Shown here piece after piece: positions 12,598 to 24,210 of a DNA stretch of 64,000 bases. Under the pieces are notes generated by a model that saw only the letters and a list, made by a program, of their open reading frames with translations, was not told the DNA's origin and searched no databases. The translations under genes were made by a program, and so were the position numbers. Each line of letters starts with the position of its first letter. Positions within the stretch are counted from its first letter, which is position 1. Source of the stretch: Amblyomma americanum (Eukaryota > Arthropoda > Arachnida > Ixodida > Ixodidae); contig NC_135498.1 in the NCBI RefSeq assembly GCF_052857255.1, positions 83,910,639 through 83,974,638 on the forward strand, in the 5' to 3' direction.

Positions 12598-13065
12598 CTG
12601 GTAGAAGCAGATGAACTGGTGACTCGAGGTTGTGTACAGCTCAGCCGGCAGCAGCACAAACGATCCGCAGTCTCTGGTCTCCTGAGGAGGCGCCGGACTC
12701 TGCAGCCGCGGCGCCTCGGCAGTCGTGTCTCCTTCTGGAGCCATGATGTCCTGCGCTTCCGCTGCGAAGACCGCCTCCGGATTCCTGATGTGCGAGTGAG
12801 CGGGACTGCTGCGGTTGCTGTGGCTCCACGGGAGGGCGCCGGGTCGGACCAGTGCCAGAGTCGATAGGGACAGCATAAGCACGAGGAGGAGTCCGCAGCA
12901 GGCGAAAGCCACGAAGACGCCAGACGTTCCAGACGGCACTCTGATCGTGGCGCCCGTGACGTCCCTCGTTCTTTTGTTCTTATGCTCGTGGCAGTTTGCG
13001 CGTGAGTACGGGAAGGGAGCGCGTGGAGGGATGTGACCAATCCAAACGTTACCCGTTCTCGGCGT
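12598..13065 (-). pseudogene. Copy A exon 1: membrane anchor and stalk
   Basis: Open frame of 156 codons ending FICFYQ followed by a GTAAGCC donor. A basic N-terminus (HEHKNKRTRD) precedes a hydrophobic helix (FVAFACCGLLLVLMLSLSTL) and a Ser/Pro-rich stalk with a possible N-glycosylation site (NRSS). The codon aligned with E's ATG is ACG at 13065-13063. An in-frame TGA lies four codons further upstream, so no AUG can start this frame before the transmembrane helix. Confidence 0.8.
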
Positions 13066-13688
13066 TTTCTTTCTTCAGCGCTGGTGTGCGAAGCTGCAAT
13101 CAGAACCTTTATTTATGGCGCATAGTTATTTATTTCGGTGTATGCGCACACTGGGCACACACGGGGATTTGGTGTGAAAACTGTTATGTGATCACAAGAA
13201 AAAGCAACAGAGCGAAACTTGCTGGCTTTAGGACCCCAATTCATGCCGTTGTGCAGAACATGTTCCGCATTATGCTGCTAATCATAGTAGCAGCTAAGTT
13301 CAAAGAGCCGCAGCGATCACGGGAGCCAGACAAGAGCAAGCGTTTCTGAAAATTGACAGGTGCACCTTTAAGGTATTCCTGTCTATCTGGCGCCGCATGT
13401 CACAGATTTCTTTGGAGCGGAATGCACACAGGTTAGTTCATACCTTGCATCTCGGAATAATTTCTCATACAAATTTTCTGGCAATAAACTATTCTGATTG
13501 CGTTCAGTTTCCTGCCCATGAGCAAGCAAAGTAGCTGCGTAAATAAATAGCATACGCAATTCGAATCTTCTTAGGAGACTTAAACGTAAAAGAATGCTTG
13601 AATTTCAACGAGCTCTCGAGATTGGATTGGAAAACGTTTATTATCGGCTTGAGGTATAAATGGGTTAGTTGATCTTGTTAGGTGGCCG

Positions 13689-14423
13689 TCAGTAGAGACT
13701 GGCGGCGACCTCTTCGGCTCTCGGCACCACCTGTACTTGGGTTTCTAGGTCGGAGCGGAGCAACAAGGTCTCCCACGGGCCCGGGAGCGCGAGCCTCTTG
13801 AGTGATATTGCTGGGGGATCTCTCGGACGGTCCCAGATGTGGTCTACGGTGCCTTGGCCTCCGAACTTGCTGCACTCCGGCTTAAATCTATCCCGGTACA
13901 CATGACTTAGGAAAGCTGAATTAGGGAGAGTTTTTGTTTCAAGTTGTCTCCATAATACCTTCTGTTCTTTGTTTACGCTTTTATGCGGGGCAGGGAAGGT
14001 TAGCCTTTTTAGGCTATAATGCTGAGTTATCTCATGGTAGGTATTAAGGCCGTCTCTCCTCATTTCGACGTCCGAGTTAACGTCCACAGCTCGGCCGATA
14101 GATCGTCGAGCTTTATCGTGGGCTGCCTCGTTCCCCGGGTTTGACGAGTGAGCCGGTACCCAAACCAGTTCCACGTCTGTCCTGTCTTTTGGGTAATTCC
14201 TGAGAATACCCAAGGAGATGGGAGATATTCTCCCCTTGGCGAAATTGCCAATGGCTGCTTTTGAATCGCTGACAATCATTTCTGCTCGTGGGGTGTCAAC
14301 GCCAAGGCGATTGCCGCTTCTTCGGCTATTTTTGAAGAGTTGGTGCGTACTGTCGCGTTCGCTATGAGTTGGCCTTCCTCGGTAACCGCGGCTATCATGA
14401 ATGCTTTCTCGGGTGTTGGGCAA
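13689..14423 (-). pseudogene. Minus LINE: RNase H and C-terminal tail
   Basis: Contains VSDSKAAIGNF (second catalytic Asp region of LINE RNase H), WVPAHSSNPGNEAAHDKAR (the 'HSGxxGNExAD' motif) and a tail with CSKFGGQGTVDHIWD resembling the Cys/His motif after RNase H in I-type elements. The upstream part is in another frame. Confidence 0.75.
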
Positions 14424-15030
14424 GCTGCCGCGTCTACGTAGACTACGTCCTGTCGGCCCTCAAGTTTCTTAGCTAGGGCTTTTGCTCTGGCCTTGCGTCT
14501 TCGTGATAAACGGGGTGTATATTTTTTGGTAATAGTCTTGCCGTGATTGTCCTTCGAAGGTTGGACGGGATTTTTCGAGTATCCGCGTTGAGCGGTTCCG
14601 CGTTTATTCCGAGCCTTTCTAGGATTGCACTACCCGCATTGTGTTCTAGTGAGCCTTAGCTCTTACATTCTACGATGGGCCTGAGTCAATTCGTCTACCG
14701 TGTTGTGTAGGCCGAGTTGCAGTAACTTCTCAGTGGAGGTGTTGACTGGTAGACCTAGGGCTGCCTTGTAGGCTTGCTTATGAGTCCTTCAATTTTCAGT
14801 TTCTCAGCGTTGTATAACTGTAGATAGGGGAGGGCGTAATTCATCCTGCTGATGACAAAGGCTGGCACCAACCGACCTAGATCTTTTTTCTTAGCTCCTG
14901 TTCTTCTGTTCGCTATGCGTCGGATCAGTGTAATGGTTTGGTGAACTAATGCGTTTTATTTTTCGATTATTTTGTTACTTTGGTGATTCTCTTGGATTAT
15001 CATTCCAAGGATTCGGATAAAACTCATTGT

Positions 15031-15947
15031 CTAATTACTTTTCCTTGCACTTGTATGCTTATGTTGGCTGGCGGGAGGCTGGATTTCTGTCCTCTCGGAA
15101 TGTCTCTTAGTTAGGAGCTCCGATTTGAGATGAGAACATTCTAGTCCTACCGTTTTAACGTAGGCTCCTGTGGTACCGACGGCCATTTGTAAAGTCTCTT
15201 CTATCTCCCCATCCTTTCCATTCGTAATCCAGGGGGTAATATCGTCGGCATAGAAAGTGTGCCTGAGATTAAGGATGGCCTCGAGGTGCTTCGGTAGTTC
15301 TACGAGGGCCAGGTTAAATAAGAACGGCGAGAGTACAGAGCCCTGCGGGTTCCCCCGACAGCCCATGCGTATAGGACGTATAGGATCCGAGATCACCCCC
15401 CCCCCCCGAGCGATATCTCTGCCGTCCTTTGGTCCAGAAACGATCTTATGTAATAGACGGTTCTGAATCCTGGATTTAGCCTCGATAAGTTAATGAGCAT
15501 GACCTCGTGTGACACGTTGTCAAAGGCCTTGTTTAAGTCTAATCCGAGGATAGCTCTCGTGTTCTTGCTTTTGTGGATTACATCTTTATTAAGTTGAATC
15601 ATGACGTCCTGCGTGGACAGTTGGGCTCTAAAACCTAGCATGGAGGGGGGTAGGAAGTCGTTATCCTCCGCGTATCGCTGGAGTCTGCTTAGAACCACGT
15701 GTTCAATTAGTTTCCCTAAACAAGATGTAAGGGAGATGGGTCTTAGGTTTTCGGCTGTTAGCTTCTTGCCTAGTTTAGGTATAAAGATGATTCTGGCATG
15801 TTTCCATTCTTGAGGGATTTCACCCTCCTGCCAGAGGTTGTTGATTAGGGCAGTCACTGATTTAAGGTCTAGATTTCTCAACATTTTGTTGTTGACGCCG
15901 TCGGGTCCTGCGGCTGATGTAGTTTTAGTTGGCTCATGACTTGCCAT
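15031..15947 (-). pseudogene. Minus LINE: reverse transcriptase
   Basis: RT motifs in order: SAAGPDGVNNKML, FIPKLGKK, LRPISLTSCLGKLIEHVVL, LGLDLNKAFDNVSHEVM, GNPQGSVLSPFLFNLAL and the catalytic FYADD. A frameshift at a run of Gs near 15,395 splits the domain. The catalytic Asp residues of LDLNKAFD and YADD are kept. Confidence 0.85.
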
Positions 15948-16539
15948 ACTTCCGCCGTGCTGACTTCCTGGTCTAATTCTCGGTTCGGCTCGCCCTTATA
16001 CCAGGGAAGGGGTTGGTGGATTGCGTGGTGTTTAGGTATCTATCCTTGAGTTGTTTGATCAATTCTTCTGTGTTACCTGCATATTTGTGTGCTACTTGAG
16101 CAAGTGTATTGCGTTGAGCCGATTTGGTCTGTGTGGTGCCGAGTAAGTGTCGCAGCAGAAGCCACGTGTTTTTCTTACCCAGGTTCCCGTTCATGCTATC
16201 GCATACCTGTCCCCACTGCTGTCTTTCCAGCTCGAGCGCGTACGCTTATATCTTCCTTTGCAGATGTGTTATCGTCTTTCTGTCGGCGCGATTGTGTTTT
16301 TGTTTTTTCCACCTCAGCTCTAAGCTCAGGTGGGCTTCCCATATGTGTTTCAATTTGGGGTCGGTAGTGTGTTGCGAGGTTATCGCCTCTGTGTCCTCTG
16401 TGGTGGCTTTTACTTCTTCCTTCAAGGCGCGGTTCCACTCGTTCAGGTTGCCGATTTCTTTCAGAGCGGTTTTATACCTAATTCTGTGGAAGCGGTCCCA
16501 ATCTGCGAGTCTCGTTTTTAACGGGGGAGGTTTGAATGG

Positions 16540-17779
16540 GGCCGTCTGGAAGGTTGTTTCCACTATGTAGTGGTCGCTTCCTAACGTGAGGCCTGTATTT
16601 GTCCATATAGCTGAGATAATGTTTTTATGAAGGGCAAGATCGGGGGTTGTGTCCATGGTGACTCTGTTGCCTACCCGAGTAGGCGCATTAACGTCGTTAA
16701 GGATCGTCATACCCTCGTCTTGTATGGACTGCCATAGCGCCGTTCCTTTTACGTGCGCTATCCGGTGTCCCCAGGCCGGGTGTTGCGTGTTGAAATCGCC
16801 TGCCACTACAAGTTTGAATTTCCCTGCTAGTGTTACGGCCTTACGGATTATGTCGGAGGTTGCTTTAGTTCTGTCCTTGGGTGAACTATAGATGTTAAGA
16901 ATGTAGACGTTTCCATCTCCTTTTCTGCGCGGCGGGATTTCCACTAGCGTGTGCTGGACCTTTCTTTGTGTCTTCGATTTTGTAATGTATGCCTGCGATG
17001 TTGCGTTGAACGAAAGTCGCAGTGACCGAGATACATTTTATCGGATCCGTGTTTTGGGGACTGTAAGGAGTGTAACCCGTTAATTTGAACGGGTAACTGG
17101 CTTCATGTAGCGCTATGACATCTGGTTTCTCGGATAGCTGCTGAATATGAATCTGCAGGTTGCCGCGTTTGTTTTTGTAGCCCCTGCAGTTGCACTGCCA
17201 GGTATTATATTTCTGAGATCGAGGGACCATACTGAGTTGTTTGAGGGGGCTTCGTGGCAGTTGCCGCACGAGCATTTCCACGGTAGCTTCTAGAGCCGCG
17301 AGGCGGTCTAGTGCTGTTAGGCGTTGTAGGATTTGTTGGAGGGTCTGTCCGACTAGTGAGAGATTGTCTTTGGTTTCCTGGTTGTCTTTTTCAAGTTCGT
17401 CTAACCTCTCGTTTATGCGCGCGGTGCCTTTAGAGGTGATGGTGGCTTTTGGTTTGGGCTGCGGCTCACCCTCTGGAGATGCCTCAGCTAGTCTCTTCGC
17501 GTTAGCATCTATGTCTGTCGACGCTTGTCTCTTCAGCGTTCCGCGGTTAGCGTCCGTATCCATCGCATCCTCGGTTACGATTTGGGTCGGAGTAGGTTGA
17601 GCCGGTCGCGCGGCTACCGGCTTGTTGAGGGGGATATAATTGGGACCTGTTTTGACGAGTTTTTCATGCTCATCTAGACGCCTACGGAGTGCAGCATTCT
17701 CTTCTTTTAGCTTTCTATTTTGCTCCAGAGACGCGCACGCCCTAGTGTCCGCTTGGGAGACAATGTCCGCCCAGCTCAC
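16540..17779 (-). pseudogene. Minus LINE: coiled coil and AP endonuclease
   Basis: The first part, about 180 residues, is a Lys/Glu-rich coiled coil with no zinc knuckle, so the gag-like region upstream is missing (5' truncation). The endonuclease starts at TWQCNCRG and contains the NxYxP-like region NIYSSPKDR, the conserved GDFNTQHPAWG and the final SDHY. A frameshift near 16,945 separates the two halves. Confidence 0.75.
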
Positions 17780-18022
17780 CTGTTTGTCGGCGTTCTTGGT
17801 GGTGCTGCTGCTTCCTGGGGGGGGGGGGAGGTTTCTTGCGCTCGTTGCTCTTGCTTCTCGGGATGCTTGATCCCGATTTTTTTACGCTGTTTAATTAAAA
17901 GCCCTCATAGGTATCTATCATTGCTGTTGAGGGGAATAAAAACAAACAAATATAAATAAACATTCTGCTCGAAGCTTTGCTCCTACGCTGAGGAAAGAAA
18001 ATGCAGTAAACGGCCAACCTTC

Positions 18023-18033
18023 CTATTGGTCAG
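18023..18033. repeat. Left target-site duplication of plus LINE
   Basis: CTATTGGTCAG, repeated as CTATTGGTCGG at 23776-23786. The homologous unbroken sequence in copy E is CTAATTGTCAG. Confidence 0.8.
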
Positions 18034-18309
18034 AGGAGCCAACGAATGAACGCGTTGAGCGGACGCACTTCATCTCGGCTCCGTGGAGTTTTACCCGCGA
18101 CGGCGAATTTTCGACCTGAAATGGACTGATACCACCCCTAATCGGTCAGTGAAGGTGTTCGGCACCCATTCCCACCATTTTCTGTGCAATTCCGACCACT
18201 TTTGCCCGAAAAAGACACTAACGCTCCGAGCCTGGCGCGGAACGCTAGGCCTCGCGTTGTGCCTAGCACAACAAGGGCGGTCCTCCAGCCCATGCCTCGC
18301 CCCGCGCCA

Positions 18310-19585
18310 CGCTGCGCGGCACTGAAAATGAGCTCGGAGGCGTCCCTGCTACCCACAACAAATGAAGGCTTGGATTCCGACATGAACTTAACCGACTCTC
18401 AAGACCGAACGGAAAACGGTCCGACGACCAGTTCGTCCCCGGCCTCGCCACCGCCTACTACCCCTCTGCCCAACGGCTGGAAGATAGCCTTGAGCAGACA
18501 TCAAGAAAGGAAGCTTCGCAAAGCAGCCCGGACTGAAACCAACAACCAAGTGCAGGGCAGCACTGACTCCCAGGACTCCCCCCCCCAAATCACAAACATC
18601 CTACGCCAAAGAAACGCGGCCTTCGAGTCCGCCTCCGGCCTCTACCACAAACGGACATCAAAATCGTGAGTCGACCTCGCCGAGGACTCGCTTTAAAGAA
18701 CTTCTCAAACCTCGATCTTGCCCAAGCAGTGAGAAACGCCTGTCCAGAACCGCTGCAGGTGGAAGGAATGTACCTCCTCCGCCCCCACTACGGATCAAAT
18801 ATCCTCGTAGCGAGCACTCCGCACGCAGAAGTTGCCAACGAACTTCGACAAATCACGACACTGTCCCTTGGAGACCTCACTCATGGCGTGAACGCCTACA
18901 TACCTTTTCACAGAGTATGACAGATGGGGCGTAATCCACGGAATTCCGGACCACGTGACACCGGAAGCTCTTCAGACGGGCCTATACATCCGCTCACGCG
19001 GGACCACCGTACTCGACGTACGACGCATGGGCAAAACATCGTCGATGCTGATCACTTTCAACGGCCCGACCACCCCCAAAGTTGTGTACTTCAAGACCGC
19101 GGAGTTTCGTTGCCATCTGTACCGCCAAGCACGACAGTTCTGCTATGTGTGCATGCAGCCGGGTCATCGCTCCGATGTGTGCCCCACACCAGACCTGGCG
19201 GCCTGCAGGAAATGCGCCCCAAAATCCTCCTGACGGACATCAGTGCCTGCCGAAGTGTGCTCTGTGCGGAGGAACACACGAAACCGGCAGCAAAGAGTGC
19301 CCCAATAGGTTCAAACCACTCAAGCAAAAGCCACCATCTGTCCGATCCTCCACCCCACCCATCAAGGAACAACACCGGTCCAGGAAAGACAACCAGGCCC
19401 GAACTCGGACGCCGCGCTGGTTCAGCACGGACGACGAGTCATCCAGCCAAAGCTGCAGCAGTAGGAGCAGATCGAGATCCGCCTCCACCAACCGGTCAAA
19501 CCCTCCTCCCCCTGCACCCAAGCAAAAAAAAAGGAAATTAGCCTGCCACACCAGGGGCAAGCCAAGGCCGCGGACAAAAAGGTGA
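18310..19585 (+). pseudogene. Plus LINE ORF1: gag-like with zinc knuckles
   Basis: RNA-binding protein of the element. A Ser/Pro-rich start is followed by LAQAVRNACPEPLQVEGMYL and then knuckles: CYVCMQPGHRSDVC (CX2CX4HX4C), a CRKC ... HQC arrangement, and CALCGGTHETGSKEC. The tail is Ser/Arg- and Lys-rich. At least three frame changes (near 18,670, 18,925 and 19,230) break it. Confidence 0.8.
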
Positions 19586-20197
19586 GCTGGGCAGAGCTCG
19601 TTAAGAACTCTCCCACTGTTCCTTCAAACACACCCACTCCGCCCAAATGCTCAGACTGCGCAAAAATGGCACACACTATCGACAAGCTACGATCCCAGGT
19701 AGCGGAGCTAGCCCGCAAGTGCACTCCTCTCACCAACCCCCACATTCAACCTACCCCACCTCCTGCACCCCGGGACGTTGAAACTTCCCCTAAACCACTG
19801 CTACCACCAGTGGCGACACCCACTCCCACACCTCGACAACCGACAACCACCCCCCTCCCCAACACATATGAAGAAATAGAGGGACGTCTCTTGAATAACA
19901 TTATGAACAACATAAACCCCCTTCTCATAACATTCACCTCCCAGCTCTCAGCCCAAATCGCACAAATAGGCGCGCGCCTTGACGCACATGATGCCCAATT
20001 TTTCACCCTACAAGCACTGATAAACACCAAAGCCCCAAGCAGAAAACGTGTTACCAGCTCTGACAACCCTCGAGCAAAAACCTACCGGTCCGCGACCGCG
20101 GCGGTCGCTATGAGTATCGACAATGAATCTGTCAGGAGCTTTACCAGCCACCTGGATGGCTCCGCTCTCTAAATCAGGCACTCCTGACCGCCTAGAG

Positions 20198-20860
20198 ATC
20201 TGGCAATGGAATTGCCGAAGTTTCAGGAGAAAACAAAGCCTCTTGAAACAATGCATCAATGTCACCCCCATTCGACCCGATATAATCTGCCTGCAAGAGG
20301 TAGGAGCCGACCCGGCGCCGACTCTCCCAGTATATTACACAGTCCACAACGCGAGCTCGCCAAAAGTTGCCACCCTTGTTTCTAAGGTCATCACGGTGGT
20401 CGAACGCTCCTTGAGAGAACAGGAGATCAACTACAACATGATCGAGGTCATTCCCAACAAGAGGGGCCGCAAGAGCACCTTCGTTCTGAACGTGTATCTC
20501 CCCCCACGAGCAACCAGGCCGATTTCTCTGACATACTTCAAGAGGCAGATCAGCTAGCTGTTTCGCATCAGCTTATCGCACTCGGTGACTTTAACGCCCC
20601 CCACAGGGAATGGGGCTACAAAACGAACTCGCTTCGCGGTCTGAGCGGGGTACGAGCTCGGGATGCCCTGGGCCTGGAAATACTTACTGATCCTTTATAC
20701 CCAACCCGCGAAGGAAACAACGTCACGCGCGATTCATGCCCTGACCTTACAATCGTCAAGAACATCCCTAACGCTACGTGGACAAATCTCGGAGAGAGCT
20801 TAGGTAGCGACCACTACATCGTAAGCACGTCTATCACCTCTGCAAACATTCGTCGCACCC
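20198..20860 (+). pseudogene. Plus LINE: AP-type endonuclease
   Basis: Starts IWQWNCRSFRRK, then DIICLQEVG (catalytic Glu), FVLNVYLPPRA, GDFNAPHREWGYK and GSDHYIVSTS. A frameshift near 20,545 divides it. The catalytic-type residues remain visible in the two halves. Confidence 0.85.
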
Positions 20861-21429
20861 TGGCAACAGCCAAAATAACGGACTGGACTAAATACCGTGC
20901 TCAGCCCGTTCCGGAAGACCCCATTCAATCAATCAGTGAATGGAGTGAACAGATTCGGAAAGCACACAAGGAGGCCACCAACGAAGTACAATGCACACCC
21001 GATATTCCGGCGGTCAATCGTCACCTTCTGAAGTTGTGGCAGACCCGACGACTCTGGTTCGCAGATGGAAACGCGAACGCCTCAATCGTCCCTTGAGACT
21101 CCGCATATCACAGATCACGGCAGAAGCACAAGAGTATGCACAACACCTCACTCAACAGAATTGGCAGGAATTTTGCGAGTCACTACGCGGCACGCTGAGG
21201 ACCTCCCGCACCTGGGCGATCCTCCGCAGCCTCGTCGATCCGCAAACATCGCGGTCAGCCACTAACCGTACACTAAAGAAAATCGCCCATCTGTACACCG
21301 GAGACGACGCGGCCCTCATCACCGCCCTCAAAACCAAATACATCGGCGCCCCCCATCCTCCGAGCACAATCTCGTACACGGTAGGCCCAAATGAGAGGCT
21401 GGACGCCCCCATCACCACTGCCGAGGTTT

Positions 21430-22937
21430 ACGCCGCGGCTCTATCTGCCACACGCAACACGGCAGCTGGCGCGGACAAGATCGCAAATGGGATGATTCGA
21501 AACCTGGGCAAGTCGTAGATCGAGGTCCTCACTACCTACATAAATGACACCCTATGGGAGGCGGGAGAACTCCCTGCAGAGTGAAAACACTCCGAAATTG
21601 TGACTATCCCAAAACCAGGCATACCACCACGCCTGGAAGCATTACGACCCATCTCCCTCACCTCTTGCCTGGGCAAACTATACGAGCGCGTTATCCAGAC
21701 CCGCCTCCAAACCTACATAGAGGACAACAACCTCTTTCCACCCACTATGATCGGCTTCAGGAAAGGCCTTTCTACGCAAGATGCTTTCCTCCTTCCCAAG
21801 GAAGAAGTACTCAGTAACATCCCGAGAGGCGGCGAGCACCTAATTATGGCACTTGATCTGAAAGGCGCTTTTGACAACGTTTCTCACGACGCCATCTTGA
21901 AAGAGCTCAACGCCCTCGATTGCGGACCCAAGACCTTCAACTACATCAAAAACTTTCTCAGCAATCGCACGGCCACGATTGGCATGGGAGATGTCCGCTC
22001 CGGAACAGAGCAGACACCCAACAAAGGCACTCCCCAAGGCTCTATCATTTCTCCTCTCCTCTTCAATATAGCTATGATCGGCATGGCAAAAGCACTCGAG
22101 GCTATTGACGGCATCGGCTATACTATCTACGCTGATGATATTACCATCTGGTCCACCTGGGCTTCGCTTGCCGACAAAGAAAACACCCTACAAGAGGCAG
22201 TCAATTGCGTAGAAAGACAAGCAGCAAATTGCGGCCTCCGCTGCGCACCCGAAAAATCCGAAATTATCCGCATTCAGGGCTATGCCTACAAATCTCCCGG
22301 CGACATCGAGGTTTACCTCGAAGGCACGAGAATAAAGGAAGTCGCTCTTATCCGCATCCTGGGCCTTTGGATTCAGAGCGACAGGAAAGCCAACCACACG
22401 TTACAGCATCTCCGGACAACTGCCCTCCAGATCTCCCGCATGATTCGGCGCATCACCCGCAACCGAAAAGGCATGAGAGAGGAGAATACAATTCAACTGA
22501 TACAGGCTCTGGTTATCAGCCGCCTGTCATACGGTCTCCCATTCCTACCACTTCTGGGGAATGAGCGAGACAAAGCAGATGCCATCATCCGTACCGCCTA
22601 CAAACATGCGTTAGGCCTCCCGATGTACACGGCCAACTGCCACCTCGAGGACCTGGGACTGACCAACACAATAGACGAAATTCTAGAAGCCGTCCTAGCA
22701 TCGCAAAAGGAACGCCTCCTCACCACCAAAGCTGGACGCGCAATCTTGGAAAGAGTGGGTTCCCCGGCTGACATACGCGCCGTCCAGGACAACCGAGACC
22801 TACCCTCAACTCTGCGAACTCGCGTGTATGTAGCTCCACTCCCGAAGAACATGCACTCAGACTCACAAAAGGGACGACGAAAGGCGCGAGTGGACTATCT
22901 GCGCCGCACACATCGACAGGCACAAAATGCTGTATAG
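21430..22937 (+). pseudogene. Plus LINE: reverse transcriptase
   Basis: TAAGADKIANGMIRNLG, LRPISLTSCLGKLYERVIQ, MALDLKGAFDNVSHDAI, GTPQGSIISPLLFNIAM and IYADDITIW are all present, followed by the thumb (RILGLWIQSDRKAN). In-frame TAG at 21,516 and TGA at 21,582 interrupt the N-terminal part. From 21,585 to 22,937 the frame is open to the end of the linker. Confidence 0.9.
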
Positions 22938-23429
22938 GTCGACGCAGCCATGTACCCCGATTCAACAAACGCGGTGGCGGTCGTCTTGGACACCAATTTT
23001 AAGGAAATCACCAGCGCCTCCCTACGAAACTGCTCTCCCACAGTAGCAGAAACTGCTGCAATTGCCCTCGCAATCCAGCACGGCGATGCTACGGGAAATC
23101 AGTTAAAAATTATTACCGACTCCCAGTCCGCTTGTCGCCTCTTCCTCTCTGGCAGACTTCCACACTCCGTCGCTCCCATTCTGACTACCCCACAAGTTCA
23201 AAATTCCACATGCAAGCACCAAATCACTTGGACTCCGGGGCACGAGGGGCTCGAGGGAAACGAGGCCGCGGACAGTCTAGCTCGAGGATATACTAACCGA
23301 GTGACTAACCTCCCCGACCTAACCCCTCTCCCCTCTACGTACGGCGAGCGCCTCCTCCTTCTCCGAACACAAAGACAAGTCAATCCCCCAGCACACCGTA
23401 AGCTAACGGCGGCAGAGGCGAGGGAATGA
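22938..23429 (+). pseudogene. Plus LINE: RNase H domain
   Basis: DAAMYPDSTNAVAVV (first Asp), SPTVAETAAIALAI (Glu), IITDSQSACRLF (second Asp) and WTPGHEGLEGNEAADSLARG (His/Asp) give a complete RNase H catalytic set. A stop separates it from the RT by a few codons (TAG at 22,935). Confidence 0.85.
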
Positions 23430-23775
23430 CGACAACTACAGACGAACACCTTTCCTAACCTACACAAGTAGCACATCATCTTCCCAGACAGATGTGACAG
23501 CATCTGCCCCTGAGGTGGCGGAATTCCAACAACATATCATGTAACATGGGGCTGCTCCGGTCCCAAGCCCTCCGAACTAGACAAACATCACTCCGAGGAA
23601 GAGTGGGAGTCTGCCCTGCTCAGCTCTGACTTGGCGACGCAGCGAAAGCTGATATCCCACGCAAGAGCAACTGCGGTGGACATTGGGGTCCTGAAATAAG
23701 GACTCCGCCCAAAATCTGTATTTCCTCCTCTCTATCCCACCTTTTTGGAATAAATGTTTTCTACTACTACTACTA

Positions 23776-23786
23776 CTATTGGTCGG
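23776..23786. repeat. Right target-site duplication of plus LINE
   Basis: CTATTGGTCGG directly after the (TAC)n tail; pairs with 18023-18033. Confidence 0.8.
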
Positions 23787-24210
23787 ATCACTCCGCGCGC
23801 TCTTTTTCTGCGTTCACGCGCAAACCGTCACGAGGACAAGAAGCAAACACTGTGCGACGTCATGGACGCGAAGATCATGGTTCCGCCTGAAACCTCCAAG
23901 GGTGCCTTCGTGGCCTTCATGTGCTGCGTGCTCCTCGCGGTGCCTACGCTGTCCCTGCCGACGCTGGCACTGATCCGACCCGACGCTCTCCCGCGTGGAG
24001 CCACAGCAACCGCAGCTCACCCGCTCACTCGCACCTCAGGAATCCGGAGGCGGACGTCTCAGCGCAGGCGCAGGACATCGTGGCTCTGGAAGACAACACG
24101 AATTCCGAAGTGCCGCCCTTCCAGAGCCCGGCTCCTCGTCAGGAGGCCAGAGACAGCGGATCGTTTTCGCTGCTGCCGGCGGCAGAGCTGTACACGAACT
24201 CCAGCCATCA

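Larger units (their letters stand above)
3942..13065 (-). pseudogene. Chitinase-like GH18 membrane protein, copy A (pseudogene)
   Basis: Five exons on the minus strand: 13065-12598, 10697-10425, 8878-8519, 5190-4816 and 4177-3942. The expected product is a type II membrane protein with a GH18-like barrel, about 560 residues. GH18 landmarks are FPYHLCTHAVFCCAHV (beta-2), YLRGLNPHLRPM (beta-3), a catalytic strand reading YGGAVLLWTVS, ILILMTS, KLCYVLSFAGV and a terminal FMRDKFRARCFGV. The catalytic acids are replaced, so the ancestor was probably a non-enzymatic glycan-binding or scaffold protein (inference). Lesions: ACG where copy E has ATG, TGA at codon 3 of exon 4, TAG inside the LAYYEI-type motif, a 1-bp deletion next to it, and a 1-bp deletion in exon 5. 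Introns carry a MITE and SINEs. Confidence 0.8.
13621..17883 (-). mobile_element. LINE with endonuclease, RT and RNase H (I superfamily), degenerate
   Basis: Non-LTR retrotransposon inserted between head-to-head copies A and D; unit C/E shows the near-uninterrupted site around 52,445. Reading on the minus strand: a coiled-coil N-terminal part (SWADIVSQ, then LEQNRKLKEENAALRRRLDE) at about 17,770-17,240; an endonuclease with WQCNCRG, GDFNTQHPAWGHR and SDHYIVE at about 17,200-16,540; RT at about 15,947-15,050; RNase H at about 14,450-14,090; and a Cys/His tail. Frameshifts near 16,945 and 15,400 and between RT and RNase H make it inactive. The 3' end is AATAAACGTTTTC followed by CAATCCAAT. No convincing target-site duplication was found. 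Confidence 0.85.
18034..23775 (+). mobile_element. Near full-length LINE with gag knuckles, EN, RT, RNase H
   Basis: A 5.7-kb non-LTR retrotransposon with an 11-bp target-site duplication (one mismatch) and a 3' end of AATAAATGTTTTC followed by (TAC)n. The order is a CCHC gag-like ORF1 (18.3-19.6 kb), a linker with SWAELV, endonuclease (20.2-20.9 kb), RT (21.4-22.2 kb), and RNase H (22.9-23.4 kb). This architecture fits the I superfamily. Stops and frameshifts in ORF1, EN and RT make it inactive. It landed inside exon 1 of copy D. It resembles the minus LINE at 13.6 kb in domain order and in the SWA(D/E) linker, but the sequences are clearly different subfamilies. Confidence 0.9.
18001..24210 (+). 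pseudogene. Copy D exon 1 of the GH18 membrane protein, split by a LINE
   Basis: The 5' piece (18001-18033) matches the start of copy E's exon 1 but reads ATG CAG TAA. A LINE then interrupts it, and the rest resumes at 23,776-24,210. The second piece has ATG at 23,862, the anchor (GAFVAFMCCVLLAVPTLSLP), and two extra bases after the DALP codons, which shift the frame; the homologous stalk continues in the next frame (WSHSNRSSPAHSHLRNPEAD). It stops at NSSHQ, where a SINE fragment replaces the YFCFYQ splice end. No exon 2-5 was found downstream on this strand. Confidence 0.8.

Noticed and set aside
23862..24000. Copy D as a functional gene starting at the second ATG
   Set aside because: A 2-bp insertion shifts the frame after the membrane helix, and the splice donor is lost to a SINE.
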